The notes below the pieces were generated by a model. It had not been told where the DNA came from and did not search any database. It worked only from the letters and a program-made list of their open reading frames with translations. From a virus, in IMG/VR virus record IMGVR_UViG_3300032222_000131, positions 1-37,866 of that record: 37,866 bases of DNA. One strand, written 5' to 3'. Within the stretch, counting starts at the first letter, position 1; every line of letters starts with the position of its first letter. The position numbers were made by a program, and so were the translations under genes. Shown here one piece after another: positions 14,703-22,876 of this stretch.

Positions 14703-17700
14703 TCAAACGATGATAGTGGCCCGCTTGCGCTGAGGCAACCCAAGTCCCGTCAGGTAAGTGTATGCGCCCACGGCAGAGTCAACTTGGTCATCGTGTGGGC
14801 AGGCTTCGGGGAACGCCGAGAACTCATCCAGCCATTCAGTGAGCCACGACGCGCGAACCACGCGAACGAGACCGTTCGCTACGGCCGACGCAAATGGCCG
14901 AGCGCGAGTTTCCTTGTCTCCGGTTGCACGGATGCCCATCACGTCGTAGCCGGGAACAACGAAGCGAGCGAATTGATCAGCCACCATCTTTCCAGCAGAT
15001 CCTGGCTCCACCTCAAATCGAATGGCGACAGCAGGGCCATCCTCGTAAGCGGTCTGTGCAACCAGGTGCTCAACCTTGTCTGGTCGCACGCGAGCGCGCC
15101 GAACATCAATGATGTAGGTGAGGCCCTCGTCAAAGAGGGCCAGCGTACCTACAGTCCAGTCGGGGTCGCTATTGCTTTGGCTGACCTCAGTGGCGGCAAA
15201 GTCCCAGAAACGCACGAGGCGAGCCGTCTTGCCGACCATGCTAGGCACCTCTAGAGGGTCAATGACGATGAAGTCCTCACGTTGGAACAATGAGCCAAGA
15301 CTAGTGACCCACCAGTCGCCCTCTTCTAGTCGCCGTCGTTCAACTGGGTCAAGTGCTTCTAGTGACTTGCGATAACTGGCAGCATCGATACCTGGGTTGT
15401 CACTCAACTTGGATGGTACGAAGATTCGTCCGTGCTCGCGACCCTCCACGATGAATCGTTGTCGAACCCAGTTGGGGGCTGGGTTTGATCCAGACCTCAT
15501 GCGAAGCGGAACACGCGATAGGGGGCCAGAGGAGGGGCGACGAAGACGAGAGAAAAGGTACCGGTAATCGGTTTCGCGAATTTCAGACACTTCGTCCATG
15601 CCGATAAATTGAAGTTCACTGTTTCCTGTCCAGACAACACGCCCATTGTGGCGAGACAGGAATGTATGGTGCGGCGGAACTGTTAAGCAATAAACTTTTC
15701 CGGCATAGTGCTCAGTGATGATTGGCCGATTATCGATACTCAGACTGATGCTGGTGTCTCGGTCGGCGCAGTGCAGAAGGTAGACGTGGAACGCCACAAC
15801 GTCATGCTGCTTGCCGTCCGGCGTAGTCGTGCGATCGTGACGCTCATCCAAGGTCGCCCGGAATCCGCAGTGCTGGGCCAGTCGCATCACGCCATCGGCC
15901 AACTCGCGTGACACGGTGACGTAGTGAGCGCTCGTGGGGCTTCGCCACGTCCCATCGCCCTCAACAAGCGACTCAAGAAGAAGTCGGGCGTACTGGGCAT
16001 TCCAAATGAACACCTCGTCAGGGATGCGCTTGTTATGGGCACCTTTGCCAGTGTGCTCATTTAGCCACGCCGCCAGTTTGCCGTTCGTAAACTGGAGGTA
16101 GCGGGCATTGTCGTAGACATGCGCTCCCGAGCGCCCGAGAAGATCCTTGATGGCGTCTTTATGAACCCTGCTATGAGAATCATGAAGCGCAATGTGAACG
16201 GCTGAGCCGCTGGTGCAACCTTCAGCAATGTACCAGCCGAGAAGGGTCGCCCAGTCCTCAGCGGTAAAAACTAGGTCTTTGGAAAGTTGCCTACCGCCAG
16301 CACTTCGGGGAAACAGGGCTACGCCAGGATCGATGCCCCCAACAAAATGAGCGGCCTGAGGGAAACGGGCCACCTTCGGTAATTCGTCAGTGCGATACTT
16401 CTTTAGCGTCTTGACGCGTTGGGTGGAGGCCCACCAAGTGTGGTCCCCGGTGACTGAGAACGAGACATCGGATCCCGCTCTCGGGCTATATAGCGGGCCA
16501 TCGTGGTCGTACTCCCAAAGTTTCACAACCGCTTGGTAGTCCCACTCGCGAGTCTCGGGGTTCATTGATGCGACCATGTCGCCTACCTGGACTTCCGCTA
16601 TAGGCTTCCACCCGGAGCATGTTAGCACATCTGTTGACGGATTACAAGGACCTTTGTAGCGTAAATAATCATCTTTGTTGTTCAGATAACCAAATGAGAT
16701 ACGCGCACCTGACGGAAATGTTGCCTGCATTGTGTTGCTATTCCATCGAATGTCATCATATGGTGCAATCCAGTCACGAAAACGGTCCATGAGGGCACCA
16801 GGAAGCGTTAAGTCAGCCAGCGTGCGGCGAAAGAGCATGGCGTTGTAGCCAGGAACGTCAACGAATTGGAGAGCGGCCATGAGCAAGGCGGACGAGTTAT
16901 GGGTAACGATGTGGCTATCTTCACAAATGTAAAGACCATTTGGATGATCAACAGTGATGCAGACGGTTTCTTGCGGTTCTACGGGTTCAACTAGAACTAG
17001 GCGTCTTATTCCTGGCTGTTGCGGCTCTAAGCATCTATCCCGTTTTCGCGTAAGCCTGAACAACTCTTTGGCACAACGTCCCGTTGCAGTCACCGTATAT
17101 GCGCGTTGACACTCAATTCTTACTCCCTGTTTGTTAACGTATGAGCCAATCTTGCTAGTAAGGGTCGCCTTGTGCCCCAAAGACCAAAGAAGTCGCTGGA
17201 CCCCCAAGGCAAGTTCTTTTGAGATGGAAGTGTAAGAAGCGTGTCCGCGGTCATCTACGGTGCCGTCAGTATCGAAGAGTCCACGCAGAATATCTTGGCG
17301 GTAAGCCAGAGGGGCTGTGAAGTATTGTTCGGGAATAGCCTTTGCATCAGCGCAATGGGTGACGCCAAGTTGTTCAAGTGTTTGCCACAACTTAGAAGGG
17401 ATTGGGCCTGCGTGTCCCGTCTTAAAACGATAATTATACGGAGGGCTGAAGGTGAGTGACATTTCGTTCGCTTCTACCCAGTTTTGGACGTACGCCACAA
17501 TTTCTTCGTCGGCACTTGCAAATGAAATAGACTTGTTGCTGTTGCCACCCATGGAGCCATCACCAAGCAAGACACCTAGAACATATGAATCGATGGGGAA
17601 GGTTGCCTCAATGTTTCGATAGGCGCGAGTGTGCTGCGTTGGTTCGCAAAGTGGAATTAACGCCCACTCCGGTCTTGTTCCATTGAACTTTGCTTCAATA

Positions 17701-18137
17701 GCCTTATCTGTGAAAACTTTCATCTGTGGTGTGGTGGCAATCTTCCAGTCGATGTCACGCTTTACGCGCTTGCCCGAAAGTCGATACCTCCATAAGTGGT
17801 CGGCGTCAGTCACGGTTGTTGCGCCGTCACTAAAAGTGAGTCTGTAGCACGGCTGTACGCCTTTTTTTGTTACGGCTATAACTGTGCTTGCGCCCCCTTC
17901 TGGGTTTGTCACTCGGTCCCCAACCTTGAGATCACCTAACATTTTGTATCCCATTGGCGTCACGATAGGTGTTGTGGTACACTGTCCTTTTCCGCCGCCA
18001 GCCGCTCCGCCGAATAGAGCCTCAAGGGCGTTGGTGCGCAGAAAGACCTGCTGCTGCATGCTGGGTGCTTCCGGAGCGTAAGGGGGGGGCTTCGGCTTTA
18101 GGTACTCAAGTACTGATTCCCAATTTTGGCTTTGCAA
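14703..18137 (-). CDS. terL: Large terminase subunit with two inteins
   Basis: The 1144-aa precursor starts at TTG 18135-18137 with AAGGA seven bases upstream. Two inteins interrupt it; removal gives a 440-aa terminase, a normal size. N-extein residues 1-52 end FGGAAGGGKGQ (Walker A region). Middle extein residues 415-497 run from SSALLMAALQ to LRYKGP. C-extein 840-1144 starts SELQFIGMDEVSEIRETDYR with the Walker B box (FIGMDE). The RNase H-fold nuclease follows: VRFWDFAATE, FEVEPGSAGK, CPHDDQVDSAVGAYTYL. It is the packaging motor and cuts the concatemer. It faces away from the portal gene. Confidence 0.95.
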   Translation of the reverse strand: MQSQNWESVLEYLKPKPPPYAPEAPSMQQQVFLRTNALEALFGGAAGGGKGQCTTTPIVTPMGYKMLGDLKVGDRVTNPEGGASTVIAVTKKGVQPCYRLTFSDGATTVTDADHLWRYRLSGKRVKRDIDWKIATTPQMKVFTDKAIEAKFNGTRPEWALIPLCEPTQHTRAYRNIEATFPIDSYVLGVLLGDGSMGGNSNKSISFASADEEIVAYVQNWVEANEMSLTFSPPYNYRFKTGHAGPIPSKLWQTLEQLGVTHCADAKAIPEQYFTAPLAYRQDILRGLFDTDGTVDDRGHASYTSISKELALGVQRLLWSLGHKATLTSKIGSYVNKQGVRIECQRAYTVTATGRCAKELFRLTRKRDRCLEPQQPGIRRLVLVEPVEPQETVCITVDHPNGLYICEDSHIVTHNSSALLMAALQFVDVPGYNAMLFRRTLADLTLPGALMDRFRDWIAPYDDIRWNSNTMQATFPSGARISFGYLNNKDDYLRYKGPCNPSTDVLTCSGWKPIAEVQVGDMVASMNPETREWDYQAVVKLWEYDHDGPLYSPRAGSDVSFSVTGDHTWWASTQRVKTLKKYRTDELPKVARFPQAAHFVGGIDPGVALFPRSAGGRQLSKDLVFTAEDWATLLGWYIAEGCTSGSAVHIALHDSHSRVHKDAIKDLLGRSGAHVYDNARYLQFTNGKLAAWLNEHTGKGAHNKRIPDEVFIWNAQYARLLLESLVEGDGTWRSPTSAHYVTVSRELADGVMRLAQHCGFRATLDERHDRTTTPDGKQHDVVAFHVYLLHCADRDTSISLSIDNRPIITEHYAGKVYCLTVPPHHTFLSRHNGRVVWTGNSELQFIGMDEVSEIRETDYRYLFSRLRRPSSGPLSRVPLRMRSGSNPAPNWVRQRFIVEGREHGRIFVPSKLSDNPGIDAASYRKSLEALDPVERRRLEEGDWWVTSLGSLFQREDFIVIDPLEVPSMVGKTARLVRFWDFAATEVSQSNSDPDWTVGTLALFDEGLTYIIDVRRARVRPDKVEHLVAQTAYEDGPAVAIRFEVEPGSAGKMVADQFARFVVPGYDVMGIRATGDKETRARPFASAVANGLVRVVRASWLTEWLDEFSAFPEACPHDDQVDSAVGAYTYLTGLGLPQRKRATIIV
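15621..16646 (-). other. Intein 2 of large terminase (before Walker B)
   Basis: Precursor residues 498-839, 342 aa. It starts with C498 (CNPSTDVLTCSGWKPIAEVQ then VGDMV, block A), has a VTGDHTWW block B and ends HNGRVVWTGN before serine 840 (block G). Inside is a LAGLIDADG-type endonuclease: LLGWYIAEG (first motif, with E as the acidic residue) and LLESLVEGDGTW (second). It interrupts the conserved Y-K-G-x-S region upstream of Walker B. All splice residues (C, block B TxxH, HN, +1 S) are present, so it is likely active. Confidence 0.9.
16896..17981 (-). other. Intein 1 of large terminase (inside Walker A)
   Basis: Precursor residues 53-414, 362 aa. It starts with C53 (CTTTPIVTPMGYKMLGDLKV then GDRV, block A), has VTDADHLW as block B, and ends EDSHIVTHN before serine 415. 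A LAGLIDADG homing endonuclease is present: VLGVLLGDGSM and ILRGLFDTDGTVD, each with its acidic residue. It sits in the ATP-binding loop. Splicing must occur before the terminase can bind ATP. Confidence 0.92.
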
Positions 18138-18147
18138 TGGTCAATCC

Positions 18148-18176
18148 TTGTTTATCCCGGCATGCCGGGGAATAAC
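18148..18176 (+). promoter_or_regulatory. Candidate divergent control region with 14-bp palindrome
   Basis: The 54-base gap between the terminase and the plus-arm genes contains the perfect palindrome CCCGGCATGCCGGG (18156-18169). It lies in the 17-base spacer of a possible plus-strand promoter, TTGTTT (18148-18153) and AATAAC (18171-18176). This is the usual place for a repressor site. The promoter match is weak; the palindrome is exact. Confidence 0.4.
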
Positions 18177-18191
18177 GTGTATCCTATCAGT

Positions 18192-18374
18192 ATGTCTAGC
18201 CAAGCAGAAAAGCCGAGAGAAACGAATCTACGGCAAATTGCAGCATATGTCTTAATGGCCCTGTACGTGGTTATGACTTCGGTCGGCCTCACGTTGGCGG
18301 CTGGTCCTGGCGTTGGGTTGGTTTGCCTTGGACTTACCGCAGGGAGCCTTGGCTATCTTCTGGGAGTGGAATAA
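18192..18374 (+). CDS. Small two-helix membrane protein
   Basis: I start it at ATG 18192 (MSSQAEKPRETNLRQIAAYV); the longer open frame crosses the divergent control region. The 60-aa product has a charged N-terminus and two hydrophobic segments, YVLMALYVVMTSVGLTLAA (about 19-37) and GLVCLGLTAGSLGYLLG (about 42-58), with a Gly/Pro turn. It could be a holin-like or other envelope protein. No lysin lies next to it in this window, so the holin idea is weak. It ends 3 bases before the portal start, so the two are co-translated. Confidence 0.65.
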   Translation: MSSQAEKPRETNLRQIAAYVLMALYVVMTSVGLTLAAGPGVGLVCLGLTAGSLGYLLGVE

Positions 18375-18377
18375 TAG

Positions 18378-20561
18378 ATGCCGTGGAATAAGGCTCTTCA
18401 ACCGCAAGCCACAAAAGCAATCCCATACGGTGCCCCAGTCACCACGCAAGGGCTTTCCCAGCAGGGGCGCGGGTATCACGATGGCTGGGATGTTGAGCGC
18501 GCTTACCGAGAAGGAATCAAGAAGGTCACCTGGGTTGCGCGAGCCATTGACGCAATTGCCGGGAACCAGGCCCGGCTGCCCATGTATGCCAGGAAAGACA
18601 ACTCTCCATTTGGGAAGATCGTAAAAGATGCAGATATTCTGGATCTTCTCAATACGAAATCAAACCCCGGCGAAAACTCATTCATTTTTCGTTATCGACT
18701 TTCGTCTCAGTTGCTGATTTCTACTCGCGGGGCCTTTGTAGAAAAGATTCGGGGCAGAAATGGTGAGCCTATTGCGCTCCACCTTTTGCCACCTCAGAAC
18801 ACTTCACCCATCCCGGACCCAAAGAATTTTGTGTCTGGGTATGAAGTCGTCAGCGGGGACGGAAGGCGTGACGTGCTGTCCCCGGACGATGTTATTTGGT
18901 TTCGACATCCGCACCCACTAAATCCATACCTGTCAATGACTCCAATGGAAGCAGCCGGTGTAGCAATTGAGATTGAGAATCTATCCAAGTTCTATAACCG
19001 TAACTTCCTAATTAACGATGGTCGTCCCGGGGGTCTCTTGGTTGTACGTGGAGACATGGACGAAGAGGACAAGGACGAACTGCGGTCACGGTTCCGTGGC
19101 AATATCGCTAGGGCTGGGGCTGTATCAGTAATCGCCTCAGAAGATGGCGTGGACTTTGTGGACACGGGAGCGTCGCCACGTGATGCTTCATACACCGAGA
19201 TGCGTCAAATTACAAAAGAGGAGATCCTGGCTGGGTTCGGTGTTCCCGAAAGCATTATTGGAAATAGCAGCGGACGTACGTATGCGAACGCGGCAGAGGA
19301 AGGCAAAGTCTTCTGGATGGAGACGATGACGCCTCACCTGGAGATGCTCGCCCGAGGGTGGGACGCTCTAGATGATGAGCACTATTTCGATTTTGACACT
19401 ACCGGGGTTCCAATCCTCATTCTCGCCAAGCAAGAACGGGAGCAGTATCTACTTAACGAATACACAACGGGCTTGATCACTGCAAACGAATACCGCGAAG
19501 CGACCGGCAGGCCAAAGGTCAAGTCAGACCTTGCTGATTCGATGTTGGGCAACCCGAACGCAGCCCCGATCGGCAACACCGAGCGAGACATGCCCTATAT
19601 CGACCCGGCTGAGCAGCAGGCTCAAATGCAGGCATCAGCCGGTGTCCCTGGAGCGCCAGCCGCACCCTTGGCGGAGGAACCTGGAGCGCCTCCCGTGCCC
19701 GCAGCCGGTGCCGCACCGGGAGCGCCAGCGGCTCCCCCCTCTCCTGAGGCTGTGGCGGCGGCAGAGGAAGCGGGAATGATCCAAACCGCTAGCGCCCCAG
19801 GCTTCGGCCTAGAAACCAAGCAGGACTCGTGGGAGATTAAGTCAGCGCAGCAGTCAGATCGCTGGGAGCAGATCTTCGATCGCTCATTAGAGCGGTTCTT
19901 TGAACGGCAGCAGCGGGTCGTGCTTGAGAAGGCAAAAGGGTCAAAGGCTCGGGCGAAGGTGCTAGAAGGCTCTCTTGAGCCAGGTCAACTATTCGATGGA
20001 GCCACGTGGGACAGGCAACTTCTGGAGGACTTCCGTCCAGTGATCGCTGGCGCTCTCCGAGATGCGGCCGAGGCTTCAGCGTCGGACGTTAACTCCACTG
20101 TCAACACCAAGACCGCCGAATACGAGGCAATGATTGATTCGCAGATGGATCGCATGCGGAAGATGAATGAAACTACGTTCAACGACATTGCCGCCGCTCT
20201 ACTTACCGCACAGGCCATGAGGGAAGACGAAGATCGGCATGGTTTGCTGATTGCTGCCCTCACTGCTCTATTCGTCGATGCTCTAGCGAAGCGAAAGCAG
20301 CGCATTGCTGAAATTGAATCCCAGTCAGCGCTCAATGCTGGAACATATCTTGCTGGCAAGTCTCTTGGTAGCACCAACAAGACCTGGGTGACCCGCAAGG
20401 ACTCCGATGTGCGTCCTGAACATAAAGTGCTTCACGGTAAAACGCTGAAGTTGGGTGACAAGTACCGAATCGGTGAAGACCTTCTTCGATTCCCCGGAGA
20501 CCCAGAAGCGCCCATCTCTGCAACTGCTGGTTGTCGATGCAGGATTAAATTTACCCTTTAG
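18378..20561 (+). CDS. Portal protein fused to a MuF-like head morphogenesis domain
   Basis: This 727-aa protein is longer than a usual portal (400-500 aa). Residues about 30-380 are the portal: ITWVARAIDAIAGNQ-type start, DDVIWFRHPHPLNPYLSMTP, RNFLINDGRPGGLLVVRGDM, and EEILAGFGVPESIIGNSSGR with the helix after it. A Pro/Ala/Gly-rich linker covers about 410-470. The C-terminal third is helical and ends DVRPEHKVLHGKTLKLGDKY and ATAGCRCRIKFTL, the end pattern of Mu gpF-like minor head proteins. It would form the DNA entry vertex, with the MuF part facing into the capsid. One open frame is continuous; no frameshift is seen. Confidence 0.9.
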   Translation: MPWNKALQPQATKAIPYGAPVTTQGLSQQGRGYHDGWDVERAYREGIKKVTWVARAIDAIAGNQARLPMYARKDNSPFGKIVKDADILDLLNTKSNPGENSFIFRYRLSSQLLISTRGAFVEKIRGRNGEPIALHLLPPQNTSPIPDPKNFVSGYEVVSGDGRRDVLSPDDVIWFRHPHPLNPYLSMTPMEAAGVAIEIENLSKFYNRNFLINDGRPGGLLVVRGDMDEEDKDELRSRFRGNIARAGAVSVIASEDGVDFVDTGASPRDASYTEMRQITKEEILAGFGVPESIIGNSSGRTYANAAEEGKVFWMETMTPHLEMLARGWDALDDEHYFDFDTTGVPILILAKQEREQYLLNEYTTGLITANEYREATGRPKVKSDLADSMLGNPNAAPIGNTERDMPYIDPAEQQAQMQASAGVPGAPAAPLAEEPGAPPVPAAGAAPGAPAAPPSPEAVAAAEEAGMIQTASAPGFGLETKQDSWEIKSAQQSDRWEQIFDRSLERFFERQQRVVLEKAKGSKARAKVLEGSLEPGQLFDGATWDRQLLEDFRPVIAGALRDAAEASASDVNSTVNTKTAEYEAMIDSQMDRMRKMNETTFNDIAAALLTAQAMREDEDRHGLLIAALTALFVDALAKRKQRIAEIESQSALNAGTYLAGKSLGSTNKTWVTRKDSDVRPEHKVLHGKTLKLGDKYRIGEDLLRFPGDPEAPISATAGCRCRIKFTL

Positions 20562-20596
20562 CAGCAATCTGACGCCTTTACATAAATAGAGTTCCT

Positions 20597-20622
20597 CGTA
20601 TACGTATACATGTGCATGTACG
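20597..20622. repeat. 26-base alternating pyrimidine-purine tract
   Basis: From 20597 to 20622 every base alternates pyrimidine and purine. The tract holds the palindrome GTATACGTATAC (20598-20609) and the hairpin TACATG-TG-CATGTA (20607-20620). It fills the gap between portal and protease genes, 20 bases before the protease start. It may be an operator, an RNA hairpin or a Z-DNA-prone site. Confidence 0.6.
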
Positions 20623-20641
20623 GTATTCGTTGGAGGTCTCA

Positions 20642-22876
20642 ATGCAAACTTCAATTAGTGAGTCGCCAAACCATTTGGACGTAAAGTCCATTTCCGGTGC
20701 TCTTTCCATTGACGAAGCGAAAGGCATTGTTGAGTGCTTCGTTGCGGCAATCGGAAACAAAGACAGCGTTGGAGACATCATTGTTCCTGGGGCGTTTGAG
20801 GCAAGCCTTCGGAAGCGCCGCCCACGCGTCGTATGGGGCCATGACTGGAACCAGCCAATTGGAAAGGTTCTGGACATCTTTGAGGTGCCAGCCTACGACA
20901 AGCGGCTGCCGCCAAAACTGCGTGAGGCAGGTGTTGGAGGCCTCTACGTTCGCATGCAAATCAACCTGAAAAGCGAGCGTGGTCGCGAGGCGTTTGCAAG
21001 CATTCTCTTTTTCGGGGATGAGCAGGAGTACAGCATTGGATATAAGACGCTTGACTCAATTTACGACAACGGCAAACAGGCCAATATTCTTCGTGAAATT
21101 GAACTTTACGAGGTGTCGCCCGTTCTTCATGGAGCAAATCAACTAACCGCAACGCTCTCAATCAAGAGTGAAAGTCAAGATCGATTGAAGTCGTTCCGCT
21201 CAAGCCAGTGGAAGATGTTCGATCCAGAATTCGCTGAGATGATTCGGCGCGAACACCCCGAGATCTGGCGTCTTGGCGGAAATATTAAGGGAAATGACCA
21301 ATTCCGCAAACTGTACCCAATCACTCAACGAAACGGTGTTGCCAATTCAGATGCTGAAATCAGCGCTCTTGAATTGCGCGAAGCCTGGGTCGCTCGGCAC
21401 TCCAAGAATTTCCGACTCCCTGGGGTGATTGCCCAAATCAAGTGGCTTGCTGTTGGCAGTCGCGGAGAGTCATACATGAAAGATCTTGTTCGTGAGGCAA
21501 TTGCAGACAAGGAGAAGCCTGACGAAAAGGGCATGTCAATCACTCCGGCGATGCTGATGCGAGCCATTGAGGCGCTTCGCGAAGCGGAGGATGAAGACGA
21601 GGACGACGAGGGACAAGAAGACGAGAACGGCGGCGCAGAACAAGAAAAAGGAACAGGACCTTGCTGGCCCGGCTACGAGATGATCGGCATGAAGCCAGGC
21701 AAGGACGGTCAAATGGTCCCGAACTGCGTTCCGATCAAGTCGGGGGACTCTGGTGTCAGTGAAATGAAAGCCCCTCTCCCTCCTGATGCAATTCCGCAGG
21801 AACGATTCACTGGTGACGTTATGCGAGGGCGTGGCCCCCGTCGCGGGAACTTGGAGCGCCTACTTCGTTACTGGCGTCCGATCATGCGTCGTGAGGGCGG
21901 ATTCCGTCGCTGTCGCGTCATCCTGGCCAATCACCCGGAGTTGTATCCACTGGAGAACATCTGCGCTTGGCTCCACCACGAAACAACAGGTCTCTGGCCA
22001 AATGAGGGCTGCCACCACCCCGGAATGAAGAACTGCCGTCGCAAACTTCGCGGCGTTGTTCGTGGTTCCATCTGGAACGACGACGAGTGGGACAACCGGC
22101 TACGTCGTCTTGCTGGCAAGGGCGACAACTGGCCAAACGGTGCTGAAGTCGAAAATGAAGATCCGGAAGAGATCATCACCGACGAAGACATTCGTTACGC
22201 AAATGCAGTTCTTGCTGAGTTCATGAAGGAAGAAGAGGACTTTGTGAAATGGCTTTCAGATGAATCCAACTGGGAGCATGAAGGCATGGATGACGGCGAC
22301 GAATGGCAGCCGCACGAACTGAAGAAGCCTGAAGGCTGTGGCTGCGGATGTAGCGGAATGAAGTCCGACGAGCAGCAACAGAAGGCTGGCCGAGTTCTTA
22401 ACTCTGGCAACATGGCAAAACTTCAGCAGGCCCTTGGACTTCTACAGGAGGTAATTGCCTCGTCCGCCCAGCCAGCGATGACCATCAAGCACGTTGCAGC
22501 AATGAGTCAAGAGATCAAGACCCTTCTGGCCCCAATTGAAGAGTTCTATGGCTTGTCCTTGGATGTTCGCGACCTTTCGGTTTCGCTCCCCGAAGACATC
22601 GATCACGAAGCGAAGTCCGCTATCGAAGCGGCGCTTGATACTTTCAGCGATGAAGCCGACTACATCATTGTCGATGTTGAGCCAGAAGACATGTTTCACG
22701 TGAAACAACTTCTAGATGGTGCTGGCCTCGGTGAAAATACCGTAATTGATGAGTCGGAAGGCAAGTGGATTGCAGTCGGACTTATTGGCCAAAGCCAGGA
22801 CGCACTCGTCAAGACGCTTCATGATGGGCAAGCGCAAATCAAGGGCATTGCCTACGGCGAACTGGAGCGAAATTGA
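20642..22876 (+). CDS. HK97-type prohead protease with long C-terminal extension
   Basis: The start ATG 20642 has GGAGGT six bases before it. The 744-aa product begins with a Peptidase_S78 domain (residues about 15-180): GIVECFVAAIGNKDSVGDII, VVWGHDWNQPIGKV with H67, GDEQEYSIGYKT with S131, and REIELYEVSPVLHGANQLTA. This protease matures the capsid. Residues 185-310 carry FDPEFAEMIRREHPEIWRLG and LREAWVARHSKNFRLPGVIA, seen in other phage proteins of unknown role. Residues 315-340 are acidic. C341 to C362 form a two-Cys motif (PCWPGYEMIGMKPG to VPNC). About 395-480 is an Arg/Trp/His/Cys-rich domain, and a CGCGC lies near 570. The usual protease is near 200 aa, so over 500 residues are extra; a scaffold role is possible. 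Confidence 0.85.
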   Translation: MQTSISESPNHLDVKSISGALSIDEAKGIVECFVAAIGNKDSVGDIIVPGAFEASLRKRRPRVVWGHDWNQPIGKVLDIFEVPAYDKRLPPKLREAGVGGLYVRMQINLKSERGREAFASILFFGDEQEYSIGYKTLDSIYDNGKQANILREIELYEVSPVLHGANQLTATLSIKSESQDRLKSFRSSQWKMFDPEFAEMIRREHPEIWRLGGNIKGNDQFRKLYPITQRNGVANSDAEISALELREAWVARHSKNFRLPGVIAQIKWLAVGSRGESYMKDLVREAIADKEKPDEKGMSITPAMLMRAIEALREAEDEDEDDEGQEDENGGAEQEKGTGPCWPGYEMIGMKPGKDGQMVPNCVPIKSGDSGVSEMKAPLPPDAIPQERFTGDVMRGRGPRRGNLERLLRYWRPIMRREGGFRRCRVILANHPELYPLENICAWLHHETTGLWPNEGCHHPGMKNCRRKLRGVVRGSIWNDDEWDNRLRRLAGKGDNWPNGAEVENEDPEEIITDEDIRYANAVLAEFMKEEEDFVKWLSDESNWEHEGMDDGDEWQPHELKKPEGCGCGCSGMKSDEQQQKAGRVLNSGNMAKLQQALGLLQEVIASSAQPAMTIKHVAAMSQEIKTLLAPIEEFYGLSLDVRDLSVSLPEDIDHEAKSAIEAALDTFSDEADYIIVDVEPEDMFHVKQLLDGAGLGENTVIDESEGKWIAVGLIGQSQDALVKTLHDGQAQIKGIAYGELERN

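Noticed and set aside
18192-18374. Holin call for the small membrane protein
   Set aside because: Two hydrophobic segments fit, but no endolysin is adjacent and the gene is coupled to the portal; I kept only the membrane-protein call.
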